From assembly GCF_010111755.1 (NCBI RefSeq), contig NC_088963.1, positions 806,001 through 870,000 of the forward strand: DNA of 64,000 nt, given 5' to 3'. Position 1 is the stretch's first letter. The number at the start of each line of letters is the position of its first letter. The translations under genes were made by a program, and so were the position numbers. Source of the stretch: Nakaseomyces glabratus. Its lineage: Eukaryota; Ascomycota; Saccharomycetes; Saccharomycetales; Saccharomycetaceae. The notes below the pieces were generated by a model that saw only the letters and a program-made list of their open reading frames with translations, ran no database searches and was not told the origin of the DNA. Shown piece by piece: positions 10,121 through 19,520 of the stretch.

Positions 10121-12676
10121 ATGGATATTCATACATTGAGGTCTAGATGGGCATACAATGTTCAGCTTCTGAAACAGTTGCAATGGGCTTGCACAGATAC
10201 TGCAAAGAGGAGCCTCAACGGCACTATTTCAAATATTGAAGCTAGTTCTTTTGCCAACAATTTACAAAAATGTACCGAGGCTTTGCAATTCTGCATACAA
10301 AAGTCTCTTACAATAGAGAGAACGCTTAAAAACTACGAAATTGATGTGCCATTACCAGTAATTAAAGATGTTCTCTTAGAGCAGGAATTAATGAAGTATT
10401 ATACTGTTATTTTAATGGAAGGTTGCAAGCTGATATTCGACTATTCTATATCAATATTTCGTATAGGTACAGAACCTCGTTTCATGCTATGCTTGATAAA
10501 ACTTTACTTGAATCTCGATTCTATTACTGAACTTTTAGGTAACGAAGGAAACCAATTTTCTGATCTCCTAAATTCTTTTGAATACCAATTCATGACTCAG
10601 TACAATATTATTAATTGCAACACCATACATTTGGATCAAGTCCGTGACATTTTTGCCAAGTCAAATCCACTAATTGCTCCTCCACTTCTGACGGTTAATG
10701 ATATCGAAAAGCGGGGCTATTTTTTCCTATCATCTGTTGATCTTCACATTGATAACAAGCTGATTGAGATAGCTCAATTGAAGAACGGCCACTTAGCTGT
10801 TTTTTATGTTAATTCCCAACGTCAGTCCTTTTCTACTAACGGTGCCAAGCAATTACTTAAGGAACTTGTTGAAGGAAGAATGGAGCTACTCAATATGGGG
10901 CGTACATTGCTATTTCAAACACTAAAGCAAAGAGACATGGTTATATTTTTAGAATTTGAGGATAGTTTAGAACTAGTCACTAATAATTCATTGACAAAAA
11001 AACTTCTAATACAATGCGTTGACAAAGTATCTTGGTGTACTTATTGGAAAATTTATTTGGAAAATTTGTTTTCCGAAGAACAAGCACGTACTAACGTGAA
11101 GGCTAGTACATCAATGTTAAATCCTTCTCATAGTTTCCAAAACTTCAAGATAAAACATACCAAATTATCGGAACTACGGCCTGTAAGTCACCAAGGTATT
11201 GCCCTGAACATACCTCAGAAAAAGTCTCAAAACTGTCAGGCAAATATCACCAAATCTGATGACTTAGAAGAAGATCCTGGATTCAAATTTGCTATTCACC
11301 AATCCAATCCAATTAATGAAATATATACTAGCCAAACAGAGGAACTTATAACATCACCTTCACTTAATGAGATTGAATATTTGAGCTACGATAAGCTAAT
11401 AGCGCTAGATAGAAGCCTTGAATTAACTCTATCTCCTAAGCTCTTAGAATCTCCTCGTGAAGCCAACTACAAAACTGTTTCACAAACTTTCAGTTTGGAC
11501 AGAATTAATAATATCTCACAAAATACACCTGAAGTTAGTGATCAAGAGAGTATAGTTTCAAATGATGAATTAGAAAAAGAACCCGTGTTCAATCCAAGTG
11601 TCGAAGATCATAAACCACAGCTATTGAGAAAGAAGTCATCTCTACTGAGCATATTTAGCAATAAAAATAAATCCAAAAATAAAAATAATTTAAAATTGGA
11701 AATCAACTCTCAGATGAGCTCATCAAATTTATCATTGAATAGCGCCTCAAGCTCAAGAACTTTCTTCTCTGTCAACAGCAACGATTCAACTTCCACGACG
11801 GTCAGCGATAAGTACATCGAAGATTCTGATAGATTTCAACTAGACAATACAACTTCGATTCTGCAGTTGAAGGTCACTAAGGCTTCCTGCTGGGATAAAT
11901 CTTCCTGGCAGGTCCTCTCCTCATTCCCGCTATTACTGTCTTTAGTCAAAGATCATGAAGCAGTATACTTGACTTTACAAAATCCAAGCAATAGTGGTAG
12001 ATTCAAGTTTGTTACTAGGATATCCAATATTTGGAAAACTACTCGTTCAACAGCCAAGGATATCCAAATTTCTATTCCAACTAAAGACATTCTTGCTACG
12101 ATACTGGATGACTTAACTAATACAACACCAAGGTATCAAGTGTTATCGTTGAGAACAGAAGAGGCTGAAAGATTGAAGAACACAATCGATCACTGTATCA
12201 ATGGTGATATGTTATCCTCAATTTCAAACTCCACTACAACTAGGACCTTGTCAAGTGACGCTTCATCATCTTATATGAGTCAAGTTAGTAGCAACGTCAG
12301 TAGATCATCAACTGAGGTATCAGACTTGAACGTCCATGACTTCAAAAGTATGGCGTCAGTCAAGAACATCTTAGTGCTTTCTGACATCAAAGCCAGATTA
12401 CACACAAAGAATAACGGTAGGTGGTGTCCACATCACATAGGACTTGTCAATATTTATTCATTAGAAACTCCCAACAACAAAAAAGGCATAAGGTTTGAGT
12501 TGACTACAGATACACGAACTACCTTCCAATTTAATAGCAAGATCCACGATCTCAAGAGATTGGGACGCACTGGTATTGCTATGATCGATGACTCGGAATA
12601 TCTGTTTGAGTTCCCTAACAATGTAATTACAGAACAGATATACCGTTATATTGCACCCAGCCATCCAATGATATGA
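10121..12676 (+). CDS. RBH1/RBH2-like protein (YJL181W/YJR030C family), function unknown
   Basis: An 851-residue protein with no enzymatic motif I can name. Residues 1-330 are a helical conserved-looking region. A Ser/Asn-rich, probably disordered linker follows (about 330-580, with SLLSIFSNKNKSKNKNN). The C-terminal half has two strand-rich blocks that could be PH-like folds (SSWQVLSSFPLLLSLV...; RWCPHHIGLVNIYSLE...FQFNSKIHDLKRLG). The family call rests mainly on position next to GEA1, as YJR030C lies next to YJR031C, and on the MCB-containing promoter, which matches the reported cell-cycle control of YJL181W. S. cerevisiae members are about 610-745 residues, so this one is longer. Orthology to RBH1 or RBH2 specifically cannot be settled here. 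Confidence 0.65.
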   Translation: MDIHTLRSRWAYNVQLLKQLQWACTDTAKRSLNGTISNIEASSFANNLQKCTEALQFCIQKSLTIERTLKNYEIDVPLPVIKDVLLEQELMKYYTVILMEGCKLIFDYSISIFRIGTEPRFMLCLIKLYLNLDSITELLGNEGNQFSDLLNSFEYQFMTQYNIINCNTIHLDQVRDIFAKSNPLIAPPLLTVNDIEKRGYFFLSSVDLHIDNKLIEIAQLKNGHLAVFYVNSQRQSFSTNGAKQLLKELVEGRMELLNMGRTLLFQTLKQRDMVIFLEFEDSLELVTNNSLTKKLLIQCVDKVSWCTYWKIYLENLFSEEQARTNVKASTSMLNPSHSFQNFKIKHTKLSELRPVSHQGIALNIPQKKSQNCQANITKSDDLEEDPGFKFAIHQSNPINEIYTSQTEELITSPSLNEIEYLSYDKLIALDRSLELTLSPKLLESPREANYKTVSQTFSLDRINNISQNTPEVSDQESIVSNDELEKEPVFNPSVEDHKPQLLRKKSSLLSIFSNKNKSKNKNNLKLEINSQMSSSNLSLNSASSSRTFFSVNSNDSTSTTVSDKYIEDSDRFQLDNTTSILQLKVTKASCWDKSSWQVLSSFPLLLSLVKDHEAVYLTLQNPSNSGRFKFVTRISNIWKTTRSTAKDIQISIPTKDILATILDDLTNTTPRYQVLSLRTEEAERLKNTIDHCINGDMLSSISNSTTTRTLSSDASSSYMSQVSSNVSRSSTEVSDLNVHDFKSMASVKNILVLSDIKARLHTKNNGRWCPHHIGLVNIYSLETPNNKKGIRFELTTDTRTTFQFNSKIHDLKRLGRTGIAMIDDSEYLFEFPNNVITEQIYRYIAPSHPMI

Positions 12677-13025
12677 TAAGGTGTAGGGCATAGCTTGGCA
12701 ATGCCAACTATAAAATCAAAGCATAACACAGTTATAGAGACATAATTCAATGATACCCGCATGTAACAGATAAGCCTCCGGCCATGCATTTTATTGTTGT
12801 GCGGGAAAAATATCCCCACACAGGCAAGGAGAATTTCACATAATCAGCATTTCAAAAGCACACAACATAATATAATACATATACTTAGAACTTCTTTATA
12901 GAATTCATCAGGTTCACAGTTTTCCTCTACTCATAGACAAAACTAGCAATACTTATAGCTTCTGCACAGTATTCCGGTAACAATGCAACTGAAAAATACA
13001 CCACTATTTGTGACTTGTATAGAAT

Positions 13026-13059
13026 ACACCCATACATTACCAAATAACACCCGGACACC
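13026..13059 (+). promoter_or_regulatory. Tandem Rap1-type binding sites
   Basis: ACACCCATACATT at 13026-13038 is an exact match to the classic Rap1 site. ACACCCGGACACC at 13047-13059 is a near match in the same orientation, offset by 21 bp (about two helical turns). Such pairs are typical of yeast ribosomal-protein and some snoRNA promoters. The RPL17 ATG is about 920 bp further on, unusually distant, and the GC-rich island begins only about 200 bp downstream. Either could be the target. Confidence 0.65.
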
Positions 13060-13261
13060 TTCCAATTTGAACAAATATCTAACAACTATAGGAAAATTGA
13101 CATTATTGACGAATGAATGTATACCAGATGCTGATTTTCTAAGCAATTCAGTAGAGGTCCATGAACCCTCATTTGAAACGGTGGTAATGATGTTGCAGCT
13201 GTGCGAGCTCCCCAACGTATCTTCCACAGACGGCAAATTCCACCACACTGACATCACTCCC

Positions 13262-13840
13262 CGTGTAGGGCTTCTCCCCTCAGTAAGGCTAGGCAGAAGC
13301 CATCACAGACTTCGACAGTATCGCAAGTCCTTTGCTCCCATTAGAGAGTTTCACTGAGGGAGACATGCAATAGGAACAGGCTCAGCTGCTGGTTCCAGTC
13401 CAACCCTCCATTCACACAGGGAGGTAGGAATGGCACACCAGTCCAGCTTACTCAAACCGTCAGCCTGCGGTTACCACCGGCTACTGGGGGTGTGGTTGGG
13501 CTAGACAGGGAGATGGGCTTTCCTGACTCTGTAAGCAAGATTCACCCCGTCTGCGCTCCCCCAGTACTGAGGGCTCTGGAAGGGGGAGAGCTTCAACACC
13601 AGGGAGAGCCCTGCAATCCACCGGTCACGCTAGGCTCAGACCATGTGCAAGTCCAGCGAAGGTTTAGGCAGAGGAAGGCAGCCTAGGCTCAGGGTACCTC
13701 ATTGCCATTCTGAGCAGACCAAAGGGAGCATCGATCAGAGATGGTCTGCTCTCTTACCAAGCTGATACCGTACCCATGAGTCCCTCTCATCACTTTGGAA
13801 ACTCTGGAAAAATGTTGTGTAGTGAGTTATGCCAGAGTAT
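13262..13840. ncRNA. Candidate structured non-coding RNA (GC-rich island), strand unknown
   Basis: One counted line (13561-13620) has 36 G/C of 60, while the flanking line 13861-13920 has 13 of 60. Perfect inverted repeats include 13277-13284 with 13353-13360 (8 bp), 13571-13577 with 13605-13611 (7 bp), 13712-13721 with 13742-13751 (10 bp, 20-base loop) and 13801-13807 with 13832-13838 (7 bp). No long coherent frame crosses it. I looked for hallmark motifs of U1, U2, U5, U3, SRP RNA, RNase P/MRP RNA and the C. glabrata telomerase template and recognised none. A repeat-derived or recombination-derived island is the main alternative. Confidence 0.4.
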
Positions 13841-13981
13841 GGCAATAATGAGATTTCATATATTTGAAATTTTGTATAGTTATTATTAGACGCTATACCT
13901 TGATATATAATAGCTTATAGTTATTCATTTGGTACTTTGTTTTTTGAAACAATAAAAGGAAACCAGTAACGAAATATAGCA

Positions 13982-15150
13982 ATGGCCAGATACGGTGCTA
14001 CCTCTACTAACCCAGCTAAGTCTGCTTCTGCTCGTGGCTCTTACTTGCGTGTTTCTTTCAAGAACACCAGGGAAACCGCTCAAGCTATTAACGGTTGGGA
14101 ATTGACCAAGGCTCAAAAGTACTTGGACCAAGTCCTAGAACACCAAAGAGCTATCCCATTCAGAAGATACAACTCTTCCATCGGTAGAACCGCTCAAGGT
14201 AAGGAATTTGGTGTCACCAAGGCTAGATGGCCAGCTAAGTCTGTTAAGTTCATCCAAGGTCTTTTGCAAAACGCTGCTGCCAACGCTGAAGTATGTTTTT
14301 TTATGAAATGATTTGAAGTGGACATGAAGTCCATCAAGAATAATATCTGTGTGAGAAATGAAGAAATTTTTTGAGTATACCTCTCGAAGTGGAATTAATA
14401 ACGAATATACGAGGATTCATTAATATGACTGTTGATAATATCCAAAATCTGTTTGAAACTATACTGTCCATTCCAAATGTGAAAAGACACTTGCAAGTGT
14501 TTTGGATGAAATTTTTTGAATTCTGATCCAGAATGAGAGATATATCGTAATTTCAGCACACAATAACCCAAATAATATAAGTTCAAGTTTACTAACAGTT
14601 TAAATTTTTATGTTCTCAAATATTTTCCCGAATATCATGATCACCAAGCAGTGAGATACTTCCTGAACCAAATCTGATAAATGTATGATATAATATCTGA
14701 ATTTAAGAAATGCGGCAAAATGAATATACAAACGAAATGGTTTACAAATTACACGTTGGTTGGATGCCATAATCTTTCTGCAAGATTTTATCATGCTCTT
14801 ATTGCAAAATTCAATGGGTTTGGATATTTGGAAGTTCCATTATGCTTATAATTTTGGTTGGGGAAAAACCGATTGTCAAGGAACATGAAATGCTATATTT
14901 ACAGGCCAAGGGTTTGGACGCTACCAAGCTATACGTTTCTCACATCCAAGTGAACCACGCTCCAAAGCAAAGAAGAAGAACCTACAGAGCTCACGGTAGA
15001 ATTAACAAGTACGAATCTTCTCCATCTCACATTGAATTGGTTGTTACCGAAAAGGAAGAAGCTGTCGCCAAGGCCGCTGAAAAGAAGCTTGTCAGATTGT
15101 CTTCCAGACAAAGAGGTAGAATTGCTTCTCAAAAGCGTATTACTGCTTAA
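13982..15150 (+). CDS. RPL17: RPL17, cytosolic large-subunit ribosomal protein uL22 (spliced)
   Basis: Ribosomal protein L17/uL22, which lines the peptide exit tunnel of the 60S subunit. Exon 1 is 13982-14290 (103 codons, ending at a GAA codon) and exon 2 is 14905-15150 (81 codons plus stop). Joined they give 184 residues, exactly the S. cerevisiae Rpl17 length. The product starts [20 protein letters not shown] and ends SQKRITA. The intron position (NAAANAE | AKGLDATK) matches the S. cerevisiae paralogues as I recall them. Codon use is strongly biased (GCT, GTC, TTG, AAG), as expected for high expression. S. cerevisiae keeps two copies (YKL180W, YJL177W); the neighbouring COY1 fits YKL180W. 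Confidence 0.96.
14291..14904 (+). other. RPL17 intron
   Basis: A 614-nt spliceosomal intron. The 5' splice site is GTATGT at 14291 and the 3' splice site is TTTACAG ending at 14904. The only TACTAAC branchpoint is at 14590-14596, leaving 309 nt from the branch A (14595) to the 3' junction, with many AG dinucleotides in between. A perfect 14-bp palindrome (ACACTTGCAAGTGT) lies near 14487. Exon boundaries are certain from the protein; branchpoint use is inferred. Confidence 0.9.
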
Positions 15151-15547
15151 GTGAAAAGGGTTTTCAATAATCTTTTAATTTAGCAACTTTTACAATCATT
15201 CATCATATAAAAACCTTTACTTATTACATCCAAATAAACAAAATTATACTACATTTTTAATATACGTTTAGGAGTTAAAATACACAAATTTAAAAAACTA
15301 AGCATTCTTTTGTGATATTTAGTGTATATGTAAATTAAGTCCAAAAGTCGTTGCCTTGCATGACCAAATCTCGGCATGTTATAATATTATACCATCATGA
15401 AATGCTAATTACAATGTATTTAGCATACTATTCGTCTTTCATTTTATGTATATTAGTCCCAGTAGAGGTTTTTCACAGTATGTACACAATGTTCTATACA
15501 CTGACGGAAAGATGCTACTTTGTCATCTACTAAAATCAATTATCCTC
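15151..15547. other. Convergent RPL17/COY1 3' intergenic region
   Basis: About 400 bp of AT-rich sequence between two 3' ends. It probably holds both polyadenylation regions. No gene was seen. Confidence 0.5.
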
Positions 15548-17530
15548 TTATATATTTTTATCAACCGCGTTACCAATCTTTGAAGCCGATGTTTGCACGA
15601 CATTGACCTCTGGGGTGAGATAACCGCTTATGTTAATAACATACATCGACATCATGAATACTAATCCATGTAGACACACACAGTATAGTAAGAAAATTAG
15701 CCTAGTAGACTTATTTTGAAGGACAATTTTCGCAAACGTTGAAAAGAGTTTCTCCCATACAGATAGATGTCTGTTGAGATAATAATCTCTTTCAGTCTTC
15801 TTAAATTTTGAAAGAGGGTTCAATGACTCGTCATAACTATGAGACAATTGAGCCTCTGTATCTAAACTGGAAACTCCAATTGTAGAAGAATTTTGATTGT
15901 TAGTTAGGTAGCGTACCTTTTCATAAAGTTTAGTATTTTCAGCCTTTAGTATTTGCATTTCCTGTCTTAGTTTACCCTTATCCTGATTCAATTGACGTAG
16001 TTGCTTTTCCAAATCTGTAGCTCTATTTCTGAATCTATCTCTTTGCTTTGTAATAATTGGTAAAATGGCAGTGTTTTGCATAGGCTCATACTCGCCTTCT
16101 TCAGGTATACCAACAATAGAACTTGTGGGAGATAACTTTCCTCTTCCCTTCGATGTTCTATTGTTCATCTGTCTCGTCGCTCCTGATACCATGCTTGCTG
16201 TATCATTAAACTTTTGATCAATATCTTCAATCTGCTGCAGGTCAATCTCGAGTTTAGCATTAGCCTCTTCCAGTTCACCCAGTTTATCAGTTAATTGTGC
16301 GATTTCTTTTTGTAGCTTTGAGTTTAGTTCCTTTTGACTTATATTTTCAGTTCTCAACTCTACCAATGTTGCTTGCAGTTTCTTATTAGCATTCATTAGA
16401 CTCTTTTGAACCTTATTAGACTCTTGGTTCTGGTCATCTTCATCATCAGCATCATCACTAGCTCCAAACTCAATCTTCTTAAGAGCTTCAAGTTCACTTT
16501 TAATTTCATTATAATCAGAGAAAGTATTGACCTTTCTTCTGAGCGTTTCTAATTCATTTTTATACGATACCGATTCAGTCTTCAGATTATCCACTTTTTG
16601 CTGAAGTTCTCTGGTTATATTATTTAAATTTGTACGCTCCCTTTCGGAAGATGCCATAATCAAGGCATTTTCACTTTCCAATTGACTGATTTGCTGTTGT
16701 TTTGCAGCTAAATCTGATTCCTTTTCAGCTTCACTGGTTGCCTTAGCTAATTTACCACTCAACTCTTCATTTCTCTTTTCTAATTGGAATACTCGGGATT
16801 GAGAAGATTCTAGCTCCTGCATAAGAAGATTTCTCTCAGTAGAAGCACTAAAGTCCATTGACGAAGGAGTACCCGTACTAGTAGTTTCACCACCTTCGAT
16901 ATCAATCTTCTTGGCAATGGTAGCTTCTAAGGCTTTATTATTGTCTTGTAATATGGTAATCTGTTTGGATAATTCCTTTTCCTTCTCACTCCAGTTTCTC
17001 TGTTTTTCCTCCCAAGTGGAATTTAACTCTTGCTCCTTGGCTGCTAGTCTTTTTGCAAGTGTCTTCACTGAACTTTGTTCCAAATCAGATAATCTCTCTT
17101 TGATCTTATCGTAGTCAGCGCATCTCGCCAGCTTATCTTCTAACTCAGTAATTTTACCATTCAATTTATCTGAATCTTCAATCTTTTCCACGTTATCCGC
17201 CGAATTTTTTAATAAGGGTAAAGGATCAGGGGCTTCTGATATCTTTGAGTAGAAATCAAGCAAGTCTTGCTCTGCACTCTTAGCTCTTTTCGTCAAACTG
17301 TCGATTTCCTGCTGGTATTGTTTGATAATCTTGTTGATACCATTGAGCTTCTCATCCGACTCTAGTTTCTTGAAAACTTTGGTCTCACTTGCAAGGTGCT
17401 TTCTCGATTCTAAAGAACTTGACTCTCTATCCTTTATTGCCAGAATCGACGTATCCAGATCCTTTTGCAAGTTAGTCAAGTCGGCTTTTGCCCAAAGGTC
17501 TGCCGCATGGTGATACACAGAACCATCCAT
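15548..17530 (-). CDS. COY1: COY1, golgin of the CASP family
   Basis: A 660-residue tail-anchored coiled-coil Golgi protein (S. cerevisiae Coy1 about 679), a homologue of mammalian CASP that acts in retrograde tethering at the Golgi. The bulk (about residues 15-590) is heptad-rich, Lys/Glu/Leu/Gln-rich coiled coil. A conserved CASP-type C-terminal region follows (DYYLNRHLSVWEKLFSTFAK). Near the C terminus is one transmembrane segment (IFLLYCVCLHGLVFMMSMYV) and a short lumenal tail. ATG at 17530. It lies between RPL17 and STE3 as in YKL180W-YKL179C-YKL178C. Confidence 0.92.
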   Translation of the reverse strand: MDGSVYHHAADLWAKADLTNLQKDLDTSILAIKDRESSSLESRKHLASETKVFKKLESDEKLNGINKIIKQYQQEIDSLTKRAKSAEQDLLDFYSKISEAPDPLPLLKNSADNVEKIEDSDKLNGKITELEDKLARCADYDKIKERLSDLEQSSVKTLAKRLAAKEQELNSTWEEKQRNWSEKEKELSKQITILQDNNKALEATIAKKIDIEGGETTSTGTPSSMDFSASTERNLLMQELESSQSRVFQLEKRNEELSGKLAKATSEAEKESDLAAKQQQISQLESENALIMASSERERTNLNNITRELQQKVDNLKTESVSYKNELETLRRKVNTFSDYNEIKSELEALKKIEFGASDDADDEDDQNQESNKVQKSLMNANKKLQATLVELRTENISQKELNSKLQKEIAQLTDKLGELEEANAKLEIDLQQIEDIDQKFNDTASMVSGATRQMNNRTSKGRGKLSPTSSIVGIPEEGEYEPMQNTAILPIITKQRDRFRNRATDLEKQLRQLNQDKGKLRQEMQILKAENTKLYEKVRYLTNNQNSSTIGVSSLDTEAQLSHSYDESLNPLSKFKKTERDYYLNRHLSVWEKLFSTFAKIVLQNKSTRLIFLLYCVCLHGLVFMMSMYVINISGYLTPEVNVVQTSASKIGNAVDKNI

Positions 17531-18161
17531 TTTCAGCTCCTTGTCCCTATATTATCTATCGGGCACTTCAACCTAGCTTAATAGCTGCAAAAAAAGCCAA
17601 GCAGTATTCAAGTTTCTCTTGTAGAGTAATGTGATTATTGCTGGTCTACCAAATTAAGGGCACCTTTTTCCAGGATAAACAACTCCAATGAAGGTTTACA
17701 ATGCGCTTATCAATTACTAGTCCAACTCGATTTCGAACAACAGCTATCCAATTAACCTTTAGCCATAATCTAGAAAGCACCAAGTTGTTCAGCTTGGAGT
17801 GCTTGCACGTATTATAGTTGCTGCATGTTACTTAGCGCTGTTTACTGCGTCACCTGAAGGATTGACCAATTTCGCGAGATGAGTTTAACCATCACTCACA
17901 GTGACGTATTTAGTGAGTTACAAAATGAGTTACATACCTGGCAGTTTATATATGAGAATTTCAATGAATGGCATTTCTAAAAGTGATCCTTGTATTATTT
18001 TATATTGGATTTATTATACATCTCTTAAAATATTTTTATAACTGTTAGGTATGTTTGATTAATATTTATATAATTTTCTTCTCTTTTCATTGTGGTAAGA
18101 CATAGAAATCGTAGTGAATTAAAGCACAAATGCGTATGGAATAGCTTTAGTTTTACATGTT
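17531..18161. other. COY1 upstream / STE3 downstream spacer
   Basis: AT-rich spacer of 631 bp that should contain the COY1 promoter (reading leftwards) and the STE3 terminator. I see no gene or confident regulatory site. Confidence 0.5.
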
Positions 18162-19520
18162 TTATCCCGATTCTACTCTAGTTATTGGGGATCCATTGCT
18201 ACTACCTTCTGTATCTATCTCTTTATTTGTATTGGCTGAATTCACCTCACTGCGGTAGGAGATCGAATATACATGCCCTAATGATCCTAATGAATTAGCC
18301 GAGTGCTGATGGAATGTTATTTGGTCATCATAGCTGTATAAATCAGACAACAAATATTGCCCCTGAGGTATTTTTTCCAGGACACAATCGTTCAATACAT
18401 AAGACTTCTTAACATTAATATGGTATGGTTTGTTTGAGAACATGGCATCCTTGAAGTTTCCCATTTCACAATCGAAAGTACAATCTTGACTTGTAGGGGT
18501 TAACGACTCTGAGTATCTCTGTTGCATATCTGAGTTTTGATGTAATATTATTGACTCCATGAATGCACTGAACCTATTATTATTTTTCTCATCCCGCTTA
18601 GCACTGAACTTATCAAGAGTAAAACCTAAACCAATTAGTCTCATAAAACTGGCGTACATATCAAGAGCATCAGTTCCTAGTCCAAAAATGAGAAATACAA
18701 GATAGGACATCAAAACATATATCCACACGTTAACAAATTTATGACCAACATCAAACTTAAGAATGGTACCCCAAAACTCTTTAGAATGTGTTGCTCTGAA
18801 TGAGAATTTTGTACCAACTTGTCTCAAGTCCTTCACAAAAAGATAGATAGAGAATGGAAACATAACAAGTATAATCAGGAAGCAGAATATCAATAATCTA
18901 GCAAACCTAGTTATATTTAATCCTGAGTTGGTACAGTATAATATATCCTTGACATCCTTTCTTTTACGATAGTAAACGATGAGAACTAGTACAGCGTATA
19001 TAGACCCAATAGACGACCAAATTAGAAGCCACATGGTATATACAACCGTTGTAACCCAGGTTGGTGATAGAATGTTCAAACACCCGTAACACCTGGCTAT
19101 CCCAAACCTGAAGACTTGAACAAGGTACGATAAAGCCATCACCATTATGGGAGTTAATAGACTAATGGACAAATCCTGTGCAATTTTCCTCCAACTATTA
19201 TGTTTCAAAAGAGCATTATCTGCTTTTAGTATCTTATGTAGATTGTAAATGATATTAGTAACTGCACATGATATCCCAACATTGGCACCGACCTCAAGCT
19301 TGATAACGATATCACACCAACCTTTACCTTCCCACTTCATCATGAAATCGGAGCCGCTCCATATTGCCGCATTGACAATGCACTTGAAATCCATTAATAT
19401 GAGCCACATAATTAATATGACAGCAGGTGTGTTTTTAGTCTTGGTATGCCATGCAAGCGGTGGAACCAAAGCGAGCATCCCTAAAGTGCATAACCCAATT
19501 ATCGCTGATTCAAAGCTCAT
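18162..19520 (-). CDS. STE3: STE3, a-factor pheromone receptor (class D GPCR)
   Basis: A 452-residue seven-transmembrane receptor (S. cerevisiae Ste3 about 470). It detects the lipidated a-factor pheromone on alpha cells and signals through the Gpa1 heterotrimer. Seven hydrophobic segments occupy roughly residues 1-290, starting SAIIGLCTLGMLALVPPLAW, with family motifs such as WLILMDFKCIVNAAIWS and a CYGCLNILSPTW loop. The hydrophilic C-terminal tail (about 160 residues, Ser/Asp-rich) would carry regulatory phosphorylation and endocytosis signals. Neighbour COY1 matches YKL179C-YKL178C. It is intact, which matters if the species is one regarded as asexual. Confidence 0.93.
   Translation of the reverse strand: MSFESAIIGLCTLGMLALVPPLAWHTKTKNTPAVILIMWLILMDFKCIVNAAIWSGSDFMMKWEGKGWCDIVIKLEVGANVGISCAVTNIIYNLHKILKADNALLKHNSWRKIAQDLSISLLTPIMVMALSYLVQVFRFGIARCYGCLNILSPTWVTTVVYTMWLLIWSSIGSIYAVLVLIVYYRKRKDVKDILYCTNSGLNITRFARLLIFCFLIILVMFPFSIYLFVKDLRQVGTKFSFRATHSKEFWGTILKFDVGHKFVNVWIYVLMSYLVFLIFGLGTDALDMYASFMRLIGLGFTLDKFSAKRDEKNNNRFSAFMESIILHQNSDMQQRYSESLTPTSQDCTFDCEMGNFKDAMFSNKPYHINVKKSYVLNDCVLEKIPQGQYLLSDLYSYDDQITFHQHSANSLGSLGHVYSISYRSEVNSANTNKEIDTEGSSNGSPITRVESG

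Larger units (their letters stand above)
12677..13981. other. Long spacer upstream of RPL17 containing a GC-rich structured island
   Basis: 1.3 kb without a convincing protein gene. The first part (to about 13230) is AT-rich and contains tandem Rap1-like sites. About 13262-13840 is GC-rich and full of inverted repeats (separate entry). The last 140 bp are AT-rich, with TATA-like sequence around 13904-13912 that could serve RPL17. ATP12, PFD1 and ATG27, which separate RBH1 from RPL17B in S. cerevisiae, are absent. Confidence 0.6.

Noticed and set aside
12983..13357. 124-codon plus-strand frame with an ATG upstream of the GC-rich island
   Set aside because: No family resemblance was recognised. 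It contains both Rap1-type sites, and its last third runs into the GC-rich island with an abrupt composition change. It reads as a chance frame, though a small unknown protein cannot be excluded.
13262..13840. Interpretation of the island as U1, SRP, RNase P or telomerase RNA
   Set aside because: No ACTTACCT 5' end, no SRP helix-8 motif, no recognisable RNase P core and no C. glabrata-type telomere template was found on either strand. A covariance-model search is needed to be certain.
14620..14690. C/D-box snoRNA inside the RPL17 intron
   Set aside because: Several CTGA and ATGAT-like strings occur, but no exact RTGATGA C box with a terminal stem was found. AT-rich DNA gives such matches by chance.
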